A stretch of 34,902 bases of DNA from JAQUGA01 sp964521105 (GCA_964521105.1 CAZFPO010000023.1:1-34902); one strand, 5' to 3'. Shown: positions 24,832-33,285, numbered from the stretch's first letter. Numbers and translations are program-made. The notes: generated by a model from the letters alone, not told the origin.

Positions 24832-24850
24832 AGCCAATATTTAATTTTGT

Positions 24851-24858
24851 CAAATGTA
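24851..24858 (-). promoter_or_regulatory. -7 promoter element TACATTTG for the outer-membrane receptor
   Basis: Minus-strand perfect TAnnTTTG match about 20 bases before the ATG at 24831. Confidence 0.6.
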
Positions 24859-24945
24859 TAAATATCTTTTTACACTTTTGATTTTTTTAGATGTTTTAAG
24901 ATTTAATTTAGATAAACACCAAATATTACGCGATAAAACTTATTG

Positions 24946-24974
24946 GTTGTCCGAAGTCTGAGACTTCGGACAGC
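24946..24974 (-). repeat. 29-bp near-palindromic element, copy 1 (inverted)
   Basis: Two 12-base arms, TGTCCGAAGTCT and AGACTTCGGACA, flank one central base. The flanks make it the exact reverse complement of the copies at 25574 and 34758. A degraded right half-site (CACTTCGGAC) follows at 24984-24993. It lies between the small methyltransferase gene and the receptor gene. Confidence 0.9.
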
Positions 24975-25045
24975 TGAACAAAACACTTCGGACTGCTATA
25001 ACTACGGACTACGGATTTCGAAAACGAAACATCAATACAACATGA

Positions 25046-25501
25046 CTAATAGATAAAAGGTATTACCCTCCATGTATTTCTTGAGTATTCAGAATATTGA
25101 GAAAATTTAATTTTAAGAAAATGTTCTTCAATATTCATTTTCAAAATCAAATCAAAAATTAACACTATAAAAATCATGGCATTTAACAGATTAAAGTCAT
25201 CAATTAAAAACGACATACAATAAAGAATAACTGCTGTATACATTGGATGACGAATAATTTTATACGGACCTTTTCTGGTAAGTTCAGCATTTTGGCGTAA
25301 ATCGGGCAACGCTGTTATGGTTGATAGTTTCATGCTTATTAAAGCCCATAATCCAATAATACTCGATATTGATAACCCAAAAATCATCATGCTTGATGCA
25401 TTTGAAATATTTATTGTAAATGTAAACCATGCAATAATTCCAAACTGAATTATTACTAGCAGATAACGAAGAAACTTAAATTTCAAAAAGAAATTTACCA
25501 T
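25046..25501 (-). CDS. Membrane methyltransferase, isoprenylcysteine carboxyl methyltransferase-like
   Basis: A 151-residue membrane protein with about four hydrophobic segments. It carries the family signature GPYKIIRHPMYTAVIL at about 80-95 and a C-terminal EEHFLKIKF...YSEY...WRVIPFIY pattern typical of the ICMT/PEMT-like group. These enzymes use SAM inside the membrane; in bacteria the substrate is usually unknown. The open frame continues upstream to 25813, through the repeat array and antisense to the 3' end of dnaK. That extension is rejected: a perfect -7 element (25513-25520) lies 12 bases before ATG 25501, and the upstream residues are low-complexity and repeat-encoded. Confidence 0.78.
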   Translation of the reverse strand: MVNFFLKFKFLRYLLVIIQFGIIAWFTFTINISNASSMMIFGLSISSIIGLWALISMKLSTITALPDLRQNAELTRKGPYKIIRHPMYTAVILYCMSFLIDDFNLLNAMIFIVLIFDLILKMNIEEHFLKIKFSQYSEYSRNTWRVIPFIY

Positions 25502-25512
25502 GATTTTTTTTT

Positions 25513-25520
25513 CAAAGATA
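25513..25520 (-). promoter_or_regulatory. -7 promoter element TATCTTTG for the small methyltransferase
   Basis: Minus-strand perfect TAnnTTTG match 11-12 bases before ATG 25501. It lies between the repeat array and the gene and fixes the start. Confidence 0.6.
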
Positions 25521-25532
25521 CATTTTTTTTGT

Positions 25533-25602
25533 TGTCCGAAGTCTGGTTGTCCGAAGTCGCTGTCCGAAGTCTGGCTGTCCGAAGTCTCAGACTTCGGACA
25601 AC
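25533..25602. repeat. Tandem half-site array plus 29-bp palindromic element, copy 2
   Basis: Four direct copies of TGTCCGAAGTC begin at 25533, 25548, 25561 and 25576 (steps of 15, 13 and 15). The last is the left arm of a complete 29-bp element at 25574-25602, identical to copy 3. Only one right arm, AGACTTCGGACA (25589-25600), exists for the four left arms. Confidence 0.92.
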
Positions 25603-25612
25603 AAAAAAACAA

Positions 25613-25647
25613 CAAAAAAAAGCTCCAAAAATTTTTGGAGCTTTTTA
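25613..25647 (-). terminator. Rho-independent terminator of dnaK
   Basis: A perfect 22-base palindrome at 25621-25642 (AGCTCCAAAAA and its complement) extends by four A-T pairs each side and reads into a U tract on the minus strand, about 20 bases after the dnaK stop. Confidence 0.88.
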
Positions 25648-25664
25648 AATTATTATACGGAGTG

Positions 25665-27569
25665 TTAGTTTTTAACTTCCTCGTAATCAACATCCTGAAC
25701 ATTGTCAGTTGGTTGATCTTGATTTGGTTGTTGATCTTGCGGTTGACCTTGATTTGGTTGTGCTTCTTGAGTGTTTTTGTACATCTCTTCGGAAGCAGCT
25801 TGCCAAGCAGCATTCAAATCATTTGTAGCATTTTCGATAGCAGCAAAGTCTTTTTGTTGATGAGCTTCTTTTAGTCGAGTCAATGCCGATTCGATAGTCG
25901 ATTTTTTATCAGCGGGAATCTTATCGTCATACTCTTTAAATTGTTTTTCGGTAGAGAAAATCAATGCATCGGCAGCATTTAATTTATCAATTTCTTCCTT
26001 TTGTTTACGGTCAGCATCGGCATTTGCTTCAGCTTCGGCTTTCATTTTGCGGATTTCTTCATCGGATAAACCAGAAGAGGCTTCGATTCGTATTTTTTGT
26101 TCTTTACCAGTAGCTTTATCTTTTGCCATTACATTTAAGATTCCATTGGCATCAATATCAAAAGTAACTTCAATTTGAGGTATTCCTCGAGGTGCTGGTG
26201 GAATTCCATCTAAATGGAAACGTCCAATACTTTTGTTATGAGCTGCCATAGGGCGTTCACCCTGTAGGATATGTATCTCAACACTTGTTTGATTATCAGC
26301 AGCTGTACTAAAAACTTCAGATTTTTTAGAAGGAATTGTTGTGTTTGATTCAATTAATTTAGTCATCACACCACCTAAAGTTTCAATTCCTAATGAAAGT
26401 GGAGTAACGTCAAGTAATAGTACATCTTTTACTTCACCGGTTAACACACCACCTTGGATAGCAGCACCAATAGCTACCACTTCGTCGGGATTAACACCTT
26501 TTGATGGAACTCTGCCAAAGAAATCTTCTACCACTTTTTGAATAATTGGAACACGTGTTGAACCACCAACTAAAATAACTTCTTGAATGTCGCTTGGTTT
26601 TAATCCAGCATCTGACAATGCTTTTTTACAAGGTTCGATAGTGCGTTTAACTAAATCATCAATTAATTGTTCAAATTTTGCTCTACTCAACGAACGCACA
26701 AGATGCTTCGGAATACCATCAACAGGCATAATGTATGGCAAGTTGATTTCGGTAGAGTTTGAATTTGACAACTCAATTTTTGCTTTTTCTGCGGCTTCTT
26801 TTAAACGTTGAAGAGCCATTGGGTCTCTTCTTAAATCGATATTTTCATCCTTTTTAAATTCATCTGCTAACCAATCAATTATTTTTTGATCGAAATCATC
26901 ACCACCTAAATGAGTATCTCCGTTTGTTGATTTTACTTCAAAAACACCATCACCTAACTCAAGTATTGAAATATCAAAAGTACCACCACCTAAGTCGTAC
27001 ACCGCAACTTTTACATCAGACATTTTTTTGTCTAATCCATAAGCTAAAGCGGCAGCTGTAGGTTCGTTAATAATACGTTTTACTTTTAATCCTGCAATTT
27101 CGCCTGCTTCTTTTGTAGCCTGACGTTGCGAATCACTAAAATAGGCAGGAACTGTAATAACAGCTTCGGTAACTTCAGTACCAAGATAATCTTCGGCAGT
27201 TTTCTTCATTTTTTGGAGTACCATTGCCGAAATTTCTTGAGGTGTATATAATCTTTCATCAATTTTAACCCTTGGCGTATTATTGTCACCTTTTACCACA
27301 TTATAAGGCACACGACCAACTTCCATCGAAACTCTATCAAAAGTTTCACCCATAAATCGTTTAATTGAATAAATGGTTTTATGTGGATTTGTAATAGATT
27401 GACGTTTAGCAGGATCACCAACTTTACGCTCACCGTTTTCGGTAAAAGCTACTATCGATGGGGTAGTTCTGCGTCCTTCGTTGTTTGTTATAACTACTGG
27501 CTCATTTCCTTCCATAACTGCAACACATGAGTTGGTAGTTCCTAAATCGATTCCGATAATTTTTCCCAT
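25665..27569 (-). CDS. dnaK: Molecular chaperone DnaK (Hsp70)
   Basis: ATP-driven chaperone, partner of DnaJ and GrpE also encoded in this window. The nucleotide-binding domain opens with GIDLGTTNSCVAVMEG and includes VYDLGGGTFDISIL and VGGSTRVPIIQ. The linker DVLLLDVTPLSLGIET joins the substrate-binding domain, which is followed by the helical lid and a Gln/Pro/Asn-rich tail ending VDYEEVKN. The 634-residue length is normal. The gene stands alone with a strong terminator. Upstream lies a TGGCA-N6-TTGA element instead of TAnnTTTG, matching the arrangement before grpE. Confidence 0.99.
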   Translation of the reverse strand: MGKIIGIDLGTTNSCVAVMEGNEPVVITNNEGRRTTPSIVAFTENGERKVGDPAKRQSITNPHKTIYSIKRFMGETFDRVSMEVGRVPYNVVKGDNNTPRVKIDERLYTPQEISAMVLQKMKKTAEDYLGTEVTEAVITVPAYFSDSQRQATKEAGEIAGLKVKRIINEPTAAALAYGLDKKMSDVKVAVYDLGGGTFDISILELGDGVFEVKSTNGDTHLGGDDFDQKIIDWLADEFKKDENIDLRRDPMALQRLKEAAEKAKIELSNSNSTEINLPYIMPVDGIPKHLVRSLSRAKFEQLIDDLVKRTIEPCKKALSDAGLKPSDIQEVILVGGSTRVPIIQKVVEDFFGRVPSKGVNPDEVVAIGAAIQGGVLTGEVKDVLLLDVTPLSLGIETLGGVMTKLIESNTTIPSKKSEVFSTAADNQTSVEIHILQGERPMAAHNKSIGRFHLDGIPPAPRGIPQIEVTFDIDANGILNVMAKDKATGKEQKIRIEASSGLSDEEIRKMKAEAEANADADRKQKEEIDKLNAADALIFSTEKQFKEYDDKIPADKKSTIESALTRLKEAHQQKDFAAIENATNDLNAAWQAASEEMYKNTQEAQPNQGQPQDQQPNQDQPTDNVQDVDYEEVKN

Positions 27570-27617
27570 AATAAATATAATATTTGTTTATTGTTCTGTT
27601 TGTTGACGACTTGCTTG

Positions 27618-27632
27618 TCAATCACTATGCCA
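27618..27632 (-). promoter_or_regulatory. Candidate -24/-12-like promoter for dnaK
   Basis: On the minus strand TGGCA-N6-TTGA gives GG-N10-GA about 49 bases before the dnaK ATG; a start near 27607 would give a leader of about 38 bases. A second TGGCA directly precedes it. It has the same spacing as the element before grpE. The sigma factor is not established. Confidence 0.35.
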
Positions 27633-27823
27633 TGCCAAAAAACCAACAATTATGTCATGTTTTTTGAAAAAATAATTACTGTAAACAACAAAAACTGACA
27701 TTTTGACTGTTTTAATTGATGTTTTTTTATTTCACTCGTAAAAAAGGGTTTAAGGCTTTAATTTAATTAATAAAAAAGAAACAACTCGAATCAAAAAATT
27801 AGTCATTCAATCTTTTTTTTATT

Positions 27824-27831
27824 TACTTTTG
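27824..27831 (+). promoter_or_regulatory. -7 promoter element TACTTTTG for the lipoprotein-TMTC unit
   Basis: Perfect TAnnTTTG match 20 bases before the ATG at 27852. Confidence 0.65.
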
Positions 27832-27851
27832 ATGTTCAAAAATTACAAAAA

Positions 27852-28886
27852 ATGAAATCACGCCTTATAACACTAACCTCACTCCTATTTTTATTCATTT
27901 TATCTTTTAATTCGTGTAATAACGAACTTGAAATTAACGGAGAACTTAAAGAAACTACTGTTGTTTATGGTTTACTAAACCAGTCCGATTCAGTGCAATA
28001 TTTAAAAATATACAAAGCATTTTTAACCGAAGAAAACACCTTAATTGCTGCTTCAAAACCCGAAAATATTTATTACTACGATTCCATTGAAGTGTATTTA
28101 GAAATTTTAGAACCCAGTGGAAACGGTTATATTAATAAAGGCATCATCCAATTTGATACAACCACTGCAATACCAAAAAATTCTGGCATCTTTTCAAACC
28201 CTTATCAAATATTATATCGAAGTAAGCCCGGACAGCCTCTATTAAATTCAAGTTATTTTTACAAAGTTATTATACGTAATAAATATACTGGAAAAGAGAC
28301 CACCGCAACTACAAATTTAATTGAAGCCCCCAACAATTTGAATCCTTTTGCTTGGAAATCGTTTAATCCTGGTTCGCCATACGCCCCTTTAATTAATGTT
28401 TTTAGTGCAATAGCTATTACAGCACCAATTAACTCAGCCCAAGTTGAAGTATATTTAGAATTTAAGTATATTGAAAAAAACATTATTACTGGCGATAGTG
28501 TTAAAAAAGGACCTATTGTAGTTAGTATTGGTTCTACTAAAAATTTGAAATTTGACGATTCATTTGATTTGAACTTATCGGGAAATAAGTTTTTAAATGG
28601 GTTAGCTAAAAATATTTCTGTTGACCCTAACATTATTAGGTATGATGATACCTGCTCTATGGTTATTTGGGCAGCAGGTGCTGAATTTATTAGATATAAT
28701 GAAGTAAATGCCCCTTCGTTGAGTATTGTTGAGGAACGACCAACATACACTAATGTATCTAACGGGTTAGGGCTCGTTTCGTGCAGATATTATTATAGGT
28801 ATCCAAAAGTTATGCTAAACAAAGCTTCTGTTGATTCGCTCAAAAAAAGTAGCATTACTAAAAATTTAAATTTTTATGCATTTTAA
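27852..28886 (+). CDS. Lipoprotein, possibly DUF4249-like
   Basis: A 344-residue lipoprotein: signal with lipobox FNSC and lipidated Cys22. The mature part begins with an immunoglobulin-like beta region (TTVVYGLLNQSDSVQYLKIYKAFL), followed by more beta-rich sequence (FYKVIIRNKYTGKETTATTNLIEAP) as in the DUF4249 lipoproteins of Bacteroidota. The match is by general pattern and I am not certain. It starts a two-gene unit with the TMTC-like gene 5 bases downstream. DUF4249 proteins are often near outer-membrane receptors, but none is adjacent here. Function unknown. Confidence 0.6.
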   Translation: MKSRLITLTSLLFLFILSFNSCNNELEINGELKETTVVYGLLNQSDSVQYLKIYKAFLTEENTLIAASKPENIYYYDSIEVYLEILEPSGNGYINKGIIQFDTTTAIPKNSGIFSNPYQILYRSKPGQPLLNSSYFYKVIIRNKYTGKETTATTNLIEAPNNLNPFAWKSFNPGSPYAPLINVFSAIAITAPINSAQVEVYLEFKYIEKNIITGDSVKKGPIVVSIGSTKNLKFDDSFDLNLSGNKFLNGLAKNISVDPNIIRYDDTCSMVIWAAGAEFIRYNEVNAPSLSIVEERPTYTNVSNGLGLVSCRYYYRYPKVMLNKASVDSLKKSSITKNLNFYAF

Positions 28887-28891
28887 TAAAT

Positions 28892-30814
28892 ATGAGTCGA
28901 CCTTCAAAAAAGAACTTACCCAAAGTTAAAGTTGCAGAAATTAATAAACCTAAAATCGAAAACAAGAAAAATAATTCAATTTATTTTTCAATCATTGTCT
29001 TTATAAGTGCTTTTTTAGTATATGTTAACACTTTTAACCATGGTTATGTGCTTGATGATTATGGAGTATTAAAAGACAACTGGATTGTTAAAAGTGGAAT
29101 AAATGGCATTCCTACTATTTTATCTACTACCTATCGATATGGAATAAACCATCTTACCGATAAACTTTACCGACCAGTTCCACTTGTCATGTATGCTATT
29201 GAATGGCAAATTTCACCCGACAATCCGTCAATTTCTCACTTTGTAAATATTCTTTTTTATGCCTTAGCCTGTTTATCTCTATTTATTTTTTTAAAAAGAT
29301 TATTAATAAAATATTCCATTTTTTATCCTTTTTTCATAGCTCTCCTTTTTGCCGTGCATCCAGTTCACACCGAGGTAGTTGCAAACATAAAAAGTCGAGA
29401 CGAAATAATGTCTTTTTTCTTTTTAATGTGGTGTTTTATCTTTTTTATAAAATTTCTTGACAAGAAAAAAATCATATTTCTTTTGGTTTCATGCTTAACT
29501 TACTTCCTTTCATTTTTATCAAAAGAGGGAGTAATAACAATGTTGATTATTTTCCCTCTACTAACTTGGTATTTAACCGATATATCGTTGAAAAAAAACA
29601 TGGTTACTTCTTTGATAATGCTAATACCTGCTTTAATTTATATCGGCATTCGGCAAGTTATTGTTACAAAGTACAACGTAGATGCACCAACTTCAGTTAT
29701 TGATAATTTCCTTGCAACTTCCCCCAATTTTATAACTCAATTTGCCACTGCTACTTGGTTATTGGGGAAATACATCTTATTATTATTTATTCCTTATCCT
29801 CTTATTTGTGATTATGGGTATCAATATTTGAACTTTATTTCAATTGGAGATTACCGATTTTTGATTTCCTTTATTACATATATCGCATTAGCAATTTTTG
29901 TAATTCTAAAGTTTAAGAAAAAACTCATGATAGTTTTTGGAATTATATTTTTTCTGGCAGGAATTTCATTGTACAGCAATATCTTCATGACCATCGGAGC
30001 TGCTTTTGCCGAAAGATTTTTGTTTCTCCCCTCGCTTGGTTTTTGTATTTCCATAGTTTTACTTTTTTCTTCTAATTCAAAGTCGGACAAACAAAATAGT
30101 GCAATATTGATTCAGTTTCCTAAGTATGCATTTACAACTATAATAATAGTATTGCTGATTTATAGTGGATATTCAATAAATAGAGCATCGGATTGGAAAA
30201 ATCAATATACTTTATTTGGAAAAGACGTAAAAAAAGCACCAAATAGTGCTCATTTGCGTTTATGGTGGGGACTTGCGTTGCGTGATGAAGCAATGGAATA
30301 TGATGATGTTATGAAAAAAAATCAATTGATGAAGCAAGCCATTGATGAATTTGATGCCGGATTGAATATTTACCCAACTTATCCCGATTGTTTCGAACAA
30401 TTAGGATTAGCATGGTATCGATTAGGAAATAAAGAAATCGCTTTCAAAAATTACACTGAAGCATTAAAATATAACCCCGAAAAAGCCGTAACCTACAGTA
30501 ATTTAGGCATATTGTACTTTGAAAGTGGAGATTATGTTAAATCCCTTGAATTATATTTAAAAGCCACAAAATTAGACCCCAGATACGCTGATGGTTGGTT
30601 TAATTTAGGCAGTACATATGGAATGACTGGAAAATATGACTTAGCCATTGAAGCCTTTCAAAATTGTATAAAATATGACCCAGAAAATGCTAAAGCACAT
30701 GAGTTCATGGGAGTTACATACCAAAACATGAATCAACCCGACAAAGCAAAACCATGGATCGAAAAAGCAAAACAAATCGAGACAATTAAAAAAAATAAAA
30801 AAATCAAACAATAA
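28892..30814 (+). CDS. TMTC-like polytopic membrane protein with C-terminal TPRs
   Basis: A 640-residue protein. The first 430 residues hold about 11-12 membrane helices in the GT-C glycosyltransferase style, with VLDDYGVL after the first helix (the Asp-Asp pair typical of GT-C catalytic loops) and HPVHTEVVANIKSRDE, a strong signature of TMTC O-mannosyltransferase relatives. Residues about 465-635 form roughly five TPR units (for example CFEQLGLAWYRLGNKEIAF and AVTYSNLGILYFESGDYVK). By family it may transfer sugar from a lipid donor to secreted proteins; the bacterial substrates are unknown. It follows the lipoprotein gene by 5 bases, so the two are probably co-expressed. Confidence 0.8.
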   Translation: MSRPSKKNLPKVKVAEINKPKIENKKNNSIYFSIIVFISAFLVYVNTFNHGYVLDDYGVLKDNWIVKSGINGIPTILSTTYRYGINHLTDKLYRPVPLVMYAIEWQISPDNPSISHFVNILFYALACLSLFIFLKRLLIKYSIFYPFFIALLFAVHPVHTEVVANIKSRDEIMSFFFLMWCFIFFIKFLDKKKIIFLLVSCLTYFLSFLSKEGVITMLIIFPLLTWYLTDISLKKNMVTSLIMLIPALIYIGIRQVIVTKYNVDAPTSVIDNFLATSPNFITQFATATWLLGKYILLLFIPYPLICDYGYQYLNFISIGDYRFLISFITYIALAIFVILKFKKKLMIVFGIIFFLAGISLYSNIFMTIGAAFAERFLFLPSLGFCISIVLLFSSNSKSDKQNSAILIQFPKYAFTTIIIVLLIYSGYSINRASDWKNQYTLFGKDVKKAPNSAHLRLWWGLALRDEAMEYDDVMKKNQLMKQAIDEFDAGLNIYPTYPDCFEQLGLAWYRLGNKEIAFKNYTEALKYNPEKAVTYSNLGILYFESGDYVKSLELYLKATKLDPRYADGWFNLGSTYGMTGKYDLAIEAFQNCIKYDPENAKAHEFMGVTYQNMNQPDKAKPWIEKAKQIETIKKNKKIKQ

Positions 30815-30888
30815 CTCTCTTTTTATTGTTTATTATGACTATTTATAAATTTTACGTTTTTTTATTATACATCAAAAAATATTTATTT

Positions 30889-30896
30889 TATCTTTG
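30889..30896 (+). promoter_or_regulatory. -7 promoter element TATCTTTG for the T9SS cargo gene
   Basis: Perfect TAnnTTTG match 21 bases before ATG 30918. It contains the TTG (30894) that opens the longest frame, which argues against that start. Confidence 0.7.
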
Positions 30897-30917
30897 TACA
30901 AACTAAATTTCAAAAAC

Positions 30918-32726
30918 ATGAAAAAAATTACCTTTTTATTAGCTTTTGCTCTTATAGCATTCGCTTTCAGTACAAAAGCTCAAATCACCTTAACAGGCAC
31001 TTCGTACACCCAAAACTTTGACGGAATTGGAACTGGTTTTCCATCTGGATGGATGGTGAAATTACATGCAACAGCAACAACATTAGGAACTGACACAGTT
31101 CTTAACACGGCAAAAACAAAATGGAACAATACTGCAAAAGGGATATTCAATTATGCTTCTGCAGATGGCTTAACCTCTACTTCTGATTCTGCAACTCAAG
31201 CTAATGCAACCGATAGAGCATTGGGAATTAGACAAACTGGTGCTGTTGGAGATCCAGGAGCTGCATTTACATTCCAAATTGCAAACACCACCGACATGAA
31301 CACATTTAACTTGTCATTTAAACTTCAATCTTTAGATGCAAGTTCACCAAGAACTACTACTTGGAAAGTTCAATTCGCAACAGGTGCTAATCCTACTTCA
31401 TTCACTGATTTAACCACTACTCCAACCACATTAACAACTGGCGGATCAACCTGGTCAAACACCGATGTTACGGTAAGTTTTGGTGCATTATTAGACAACC
31501 AAGCAGGTCCAGTTTGGATTAGAATTATTGCGTTAACAGGTTCATCTGGCTCAGGAAATAGAGCTTCAACAGCTATTGATGATGTAAACTTAACTTGGAC
31601 AAATGGTGCTGCTACTACAGTGGCTGCTCCTACTTTTAATCCAGGTGCAGGCACTTTTTATAATTCAGTAAATGTTACTTTATCTTGCTCTACAACAGGT
31701 TCAGAGATTCGCTACACTACTAACGGTAATACACCTGATGAAAATTCTACACTTTATACTACTCCAATTGTTGTTAACAATGTTGGAAGCACAACCATTA
31801 AAGCAATTGGAATAAAAAGTGGTCTAACCACAAGTGCTGTCGCATCGGCTACTTATGTTATTACTACTCCTACAAACTGTGCAAACATTGCTGAACTTAA
31901 AACTAAAACTGCCGATAATTCAACAATTTATGCTCTAACTAATGAAGTGTTGATGACCTTTAAACAAACTAATAGAAACCAAAAATTTGTTCAAGACGCT
32001 TCGGGTGCAATTTTAATTGATGACCAAAGTGGTAACATTACTACAAGTTATAATATTGGTGACGGCATCACTGGTTTGGTTGGTAAATTAACCATGTATT
32101 TTGGCATGTACCAATTTGTTCCTATTCAAGACCCAGGTGCTGCAACAACTACAGGTAATACAATTCCTGTGTTAGATGTTACCATTGCTGAAATGCTAGA
32201 TTCTGTTGCATTTAAACCTCATCAATCAAAACTTGTTCGTATTAATAATGCAAAATTTCAAGATGCTAACGGTACAATTACCTTTACAACAAACAAAAAA
32301 TACCGTTTAAATGTAGGCGGAACAATTGATTCTACTTTTAAAACATCTTTCTACTCAGTTGATTATATTACAACTGCTATTCCTCAAGGTACTGGTACAA
32401 TAACAGGAATTGCCCATTTAACATACGGTCGTTATCAAATAACTTCTCGTAGCTCTTCGGATATTGATGTTCACGTTGGAATCGACCAAAATGAAAATCA
32501 AAACATTCGTATTTATCCTAACCCTGCATCCTCAAAAATAAATGTTGAAACAGATAAAACGGCTGATTTAAAAATCACCAATTTGTTAGGACAAGTTGTA
32601 TTTGAACAAAAAGAAATTAATGGATTATTCCAAATTAATTCTTCTACTTACAATAAAGGTGTTTATTTTGTAACTCTTCAATTTGAAAACGGCGAAAAAG
32701 TTACACGTAAAATTAGCGTTAACTAG
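30918..32726 (+). CDS. Secreted multidomain protein with type IX sorting domain
   Basis: About 602 residues. A Sec signal peptide (1-21, ending STKAQ) leads to an N-terminal beta-rich region (about 22-232, SYTQNFDGIGTGFPSGW to STAIDDVNLTW) like those of secreted nuclease or adhesin-type proteins. A chitobiase/hexosaminidase C-terminal-type Ig domain lies at about 234-312 (GSEIRYTTNGNTPDENSTLY). An OB-fold-like region occupies about 315-525. The last 75 or so residues are a T9SS type A sorting domain: IRIYPNPASSKINV, ITNLLGQVVFE and YNKGVYFVTLQFENGEKVTRK. The protein is therefore predicted to be exported through T9SS and released or anchored at the surface. No catalytic residues were recognised. 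ATG 30918 is chosen from the promoter position and signal peptide. Confidence 0.88.
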   Translation: MKKITFLLAFALIAFAFSTKAQITLTGTSYTQNFDGIGTGFPSGWMVKLHATATTLGTDTVLNTAKTKWNNTAKGIFNYASADGLTSTSDSATQANATDRALGIRQTGAVGDPGAAFTFQIANTTDMNTFNLSFKLQSLDASSPRTTTWKVQFATGANPTSFTDLTTTPTTLTTGGSTWSNTDVTVSFGALLDNQAGPVWIRIIALTGSSGSGNRASTAIDDVNLTWTNGAATTVAAPTFNPGAGTFYNSVNVTLSCSTTGSEIRYTTNGNTPDENSTLYTTPIVVNNVGSTTIKAIGIKSGLTTSAVASATYVITTPTNCANIAELKTKTADNSTIYALTNEVLMTFKQTNRNQKFVQDASGAILIDDQSGNITTSYNIGDGITGLVGKLTMYFGMYQFVPIQDPGAATTTGNTIPVLDVTIAEMLDSVAFKPHQSKLVRINNAKFQDANGTITFTTNKKYRLNVGGTIDSTFKTSFYSVDYITTAIPQGTGTITGIAHLTYGRYQITSRSSSDIDVHVGIDQNENQNIRIYPNPASSKINVETDKTADLKITNLLGQVVFEQKEINGLFQINSSTYNKGVYFVTLQFENGEKVTRKISVN

Positions 32727-32739
32727 CTCATTATCAAAT

Positions 32740-32777
32740 AAAAAAAAGCTGCTCATTTTATGGGCAGCTTTTTTTTA
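32740..32777. terminator. Bidirectional terminator between convergent genes
   Basis: AGCTGCTCA (32747-32755) pairs with TGGGCAGCT (32761-32769), with one wobble pair, over the loop TTTTA. A-rich and T-rich flanks on both sides allow termination of the T9SS cargo gene (plus) and the DUF1456 gene (minus), whose stop is at 32782. Confidence 0.88.
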
Positions 32778-32781
32778 TTTT

Positions 32782-33024
32782 TTATTTTTCAGTTTTCTTA
32801 TCCATCGGTCCTCGCTTGTAGATAATTAAACCGTTTAAAAAATTACGCAGTATTTGATCTTGCAGGGGAACATAATTAGGGTGGTCTTCTTTTCGGAAAA
32901 ATGCTCCCAATTCACTTTTAGTTACTCTAAAATCGACTAATTTCAAAATATCAATAATGTCTTCATCTCGAAGTTTTAATGCTACTCGCAATTTCTTTAA
33001 AATATCGTTGTTAGTAAGTGCCAT
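32782..33024 (-). CDS. DUF1456 family protein, single-domain form
   Basis: An 80-residue protein with one copy of the DUF1456 helical motif: NNDILKKLRVALKLRDEDII, then LVDFRVTKSELGAFFR and a basic C-terminus. E. coli YehS carries two such domains in about 156 residues; this one holds a single copy. ATG 33024 has a near-consensus -7 element (TACATTGC) about 20 bases upstream. Function of the family is unknown. The gene is convergent with the T9SS cargo gene and shares its terminator. Confidence 0.82.
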   Translation of the reverse strand: MALTNNDILKKLRVALKLRDEDIIDILKLVDFRVTKSELGAFFRKEDHPNYVPLQDQILRNFLNGLIIYKRGPMDKKTEK

Positions 33025-33041
33025 AGGTTAAAAATATGGTG

Positions 33042-33049
33042 CAATGTAC
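33042..33049 (-). promoter_or_regulatory. Near-consensus -7 element for the DUF1456 gene
   Basis: Minus-strand TACATTGC lacks one T of the TAnnTTTG consensus but has the right distance, about 18 bases, from the ATG at 33024. Confidence 0.35.
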
Positions 33050-33285
33050 AATTTTTTTTGAATTTGAGTGAAAAAAAATTGATTACGTCAATATAAAATC
33101 AAATTAATCAATAGAATATTTTAAAAATCGAACCATGTGATTTTTTGGGTTTAATCCCGATTTAATGCTTGTTATAATTTACTTCAATGATTTGAATTAT
33201 AACTATTTAAATGTTTTAGCGATTCTATTGCTGACTAAGGGTTTTAAATAAATTTAAATCCAAAACTATTTAACAATAAAGTTGT

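Noticed and set aside
25533..25602. Possible miniature CRISPR array
   Set aside because: Repeat steps are only 13-15 bases, leaving no real spacers, and no cas genes are present.
25500..25874. Open frame on the plus strand spanning the repeat array and the dnaK 3' end
   Set aside because: It is antisense to dnaK and to the small methyltransferase leader, is low-complexity, and has no promoter; it is a by-product of the repeat and AT content.
27570..27851. Small RNA or extra gene between dnaK and the lipoprotein
   Set aside because: The 282 bases hold only divergent promoter sequences and AT-rich DNA; no stable GC-rich fold or open frame was seen.
28259..28750. 163-codon minus-strand frame inside the lipoprotein gene
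   Set aside because: It is antisense to a gene with a clear lipobox and promoter; the composition is typical of a shadow frame.
30894..30917. TTG start for the T9SS cargo
   Set aside because: The TTG is part of the -7 element and would spoil the signal peptide; ATG 30918 fits both.
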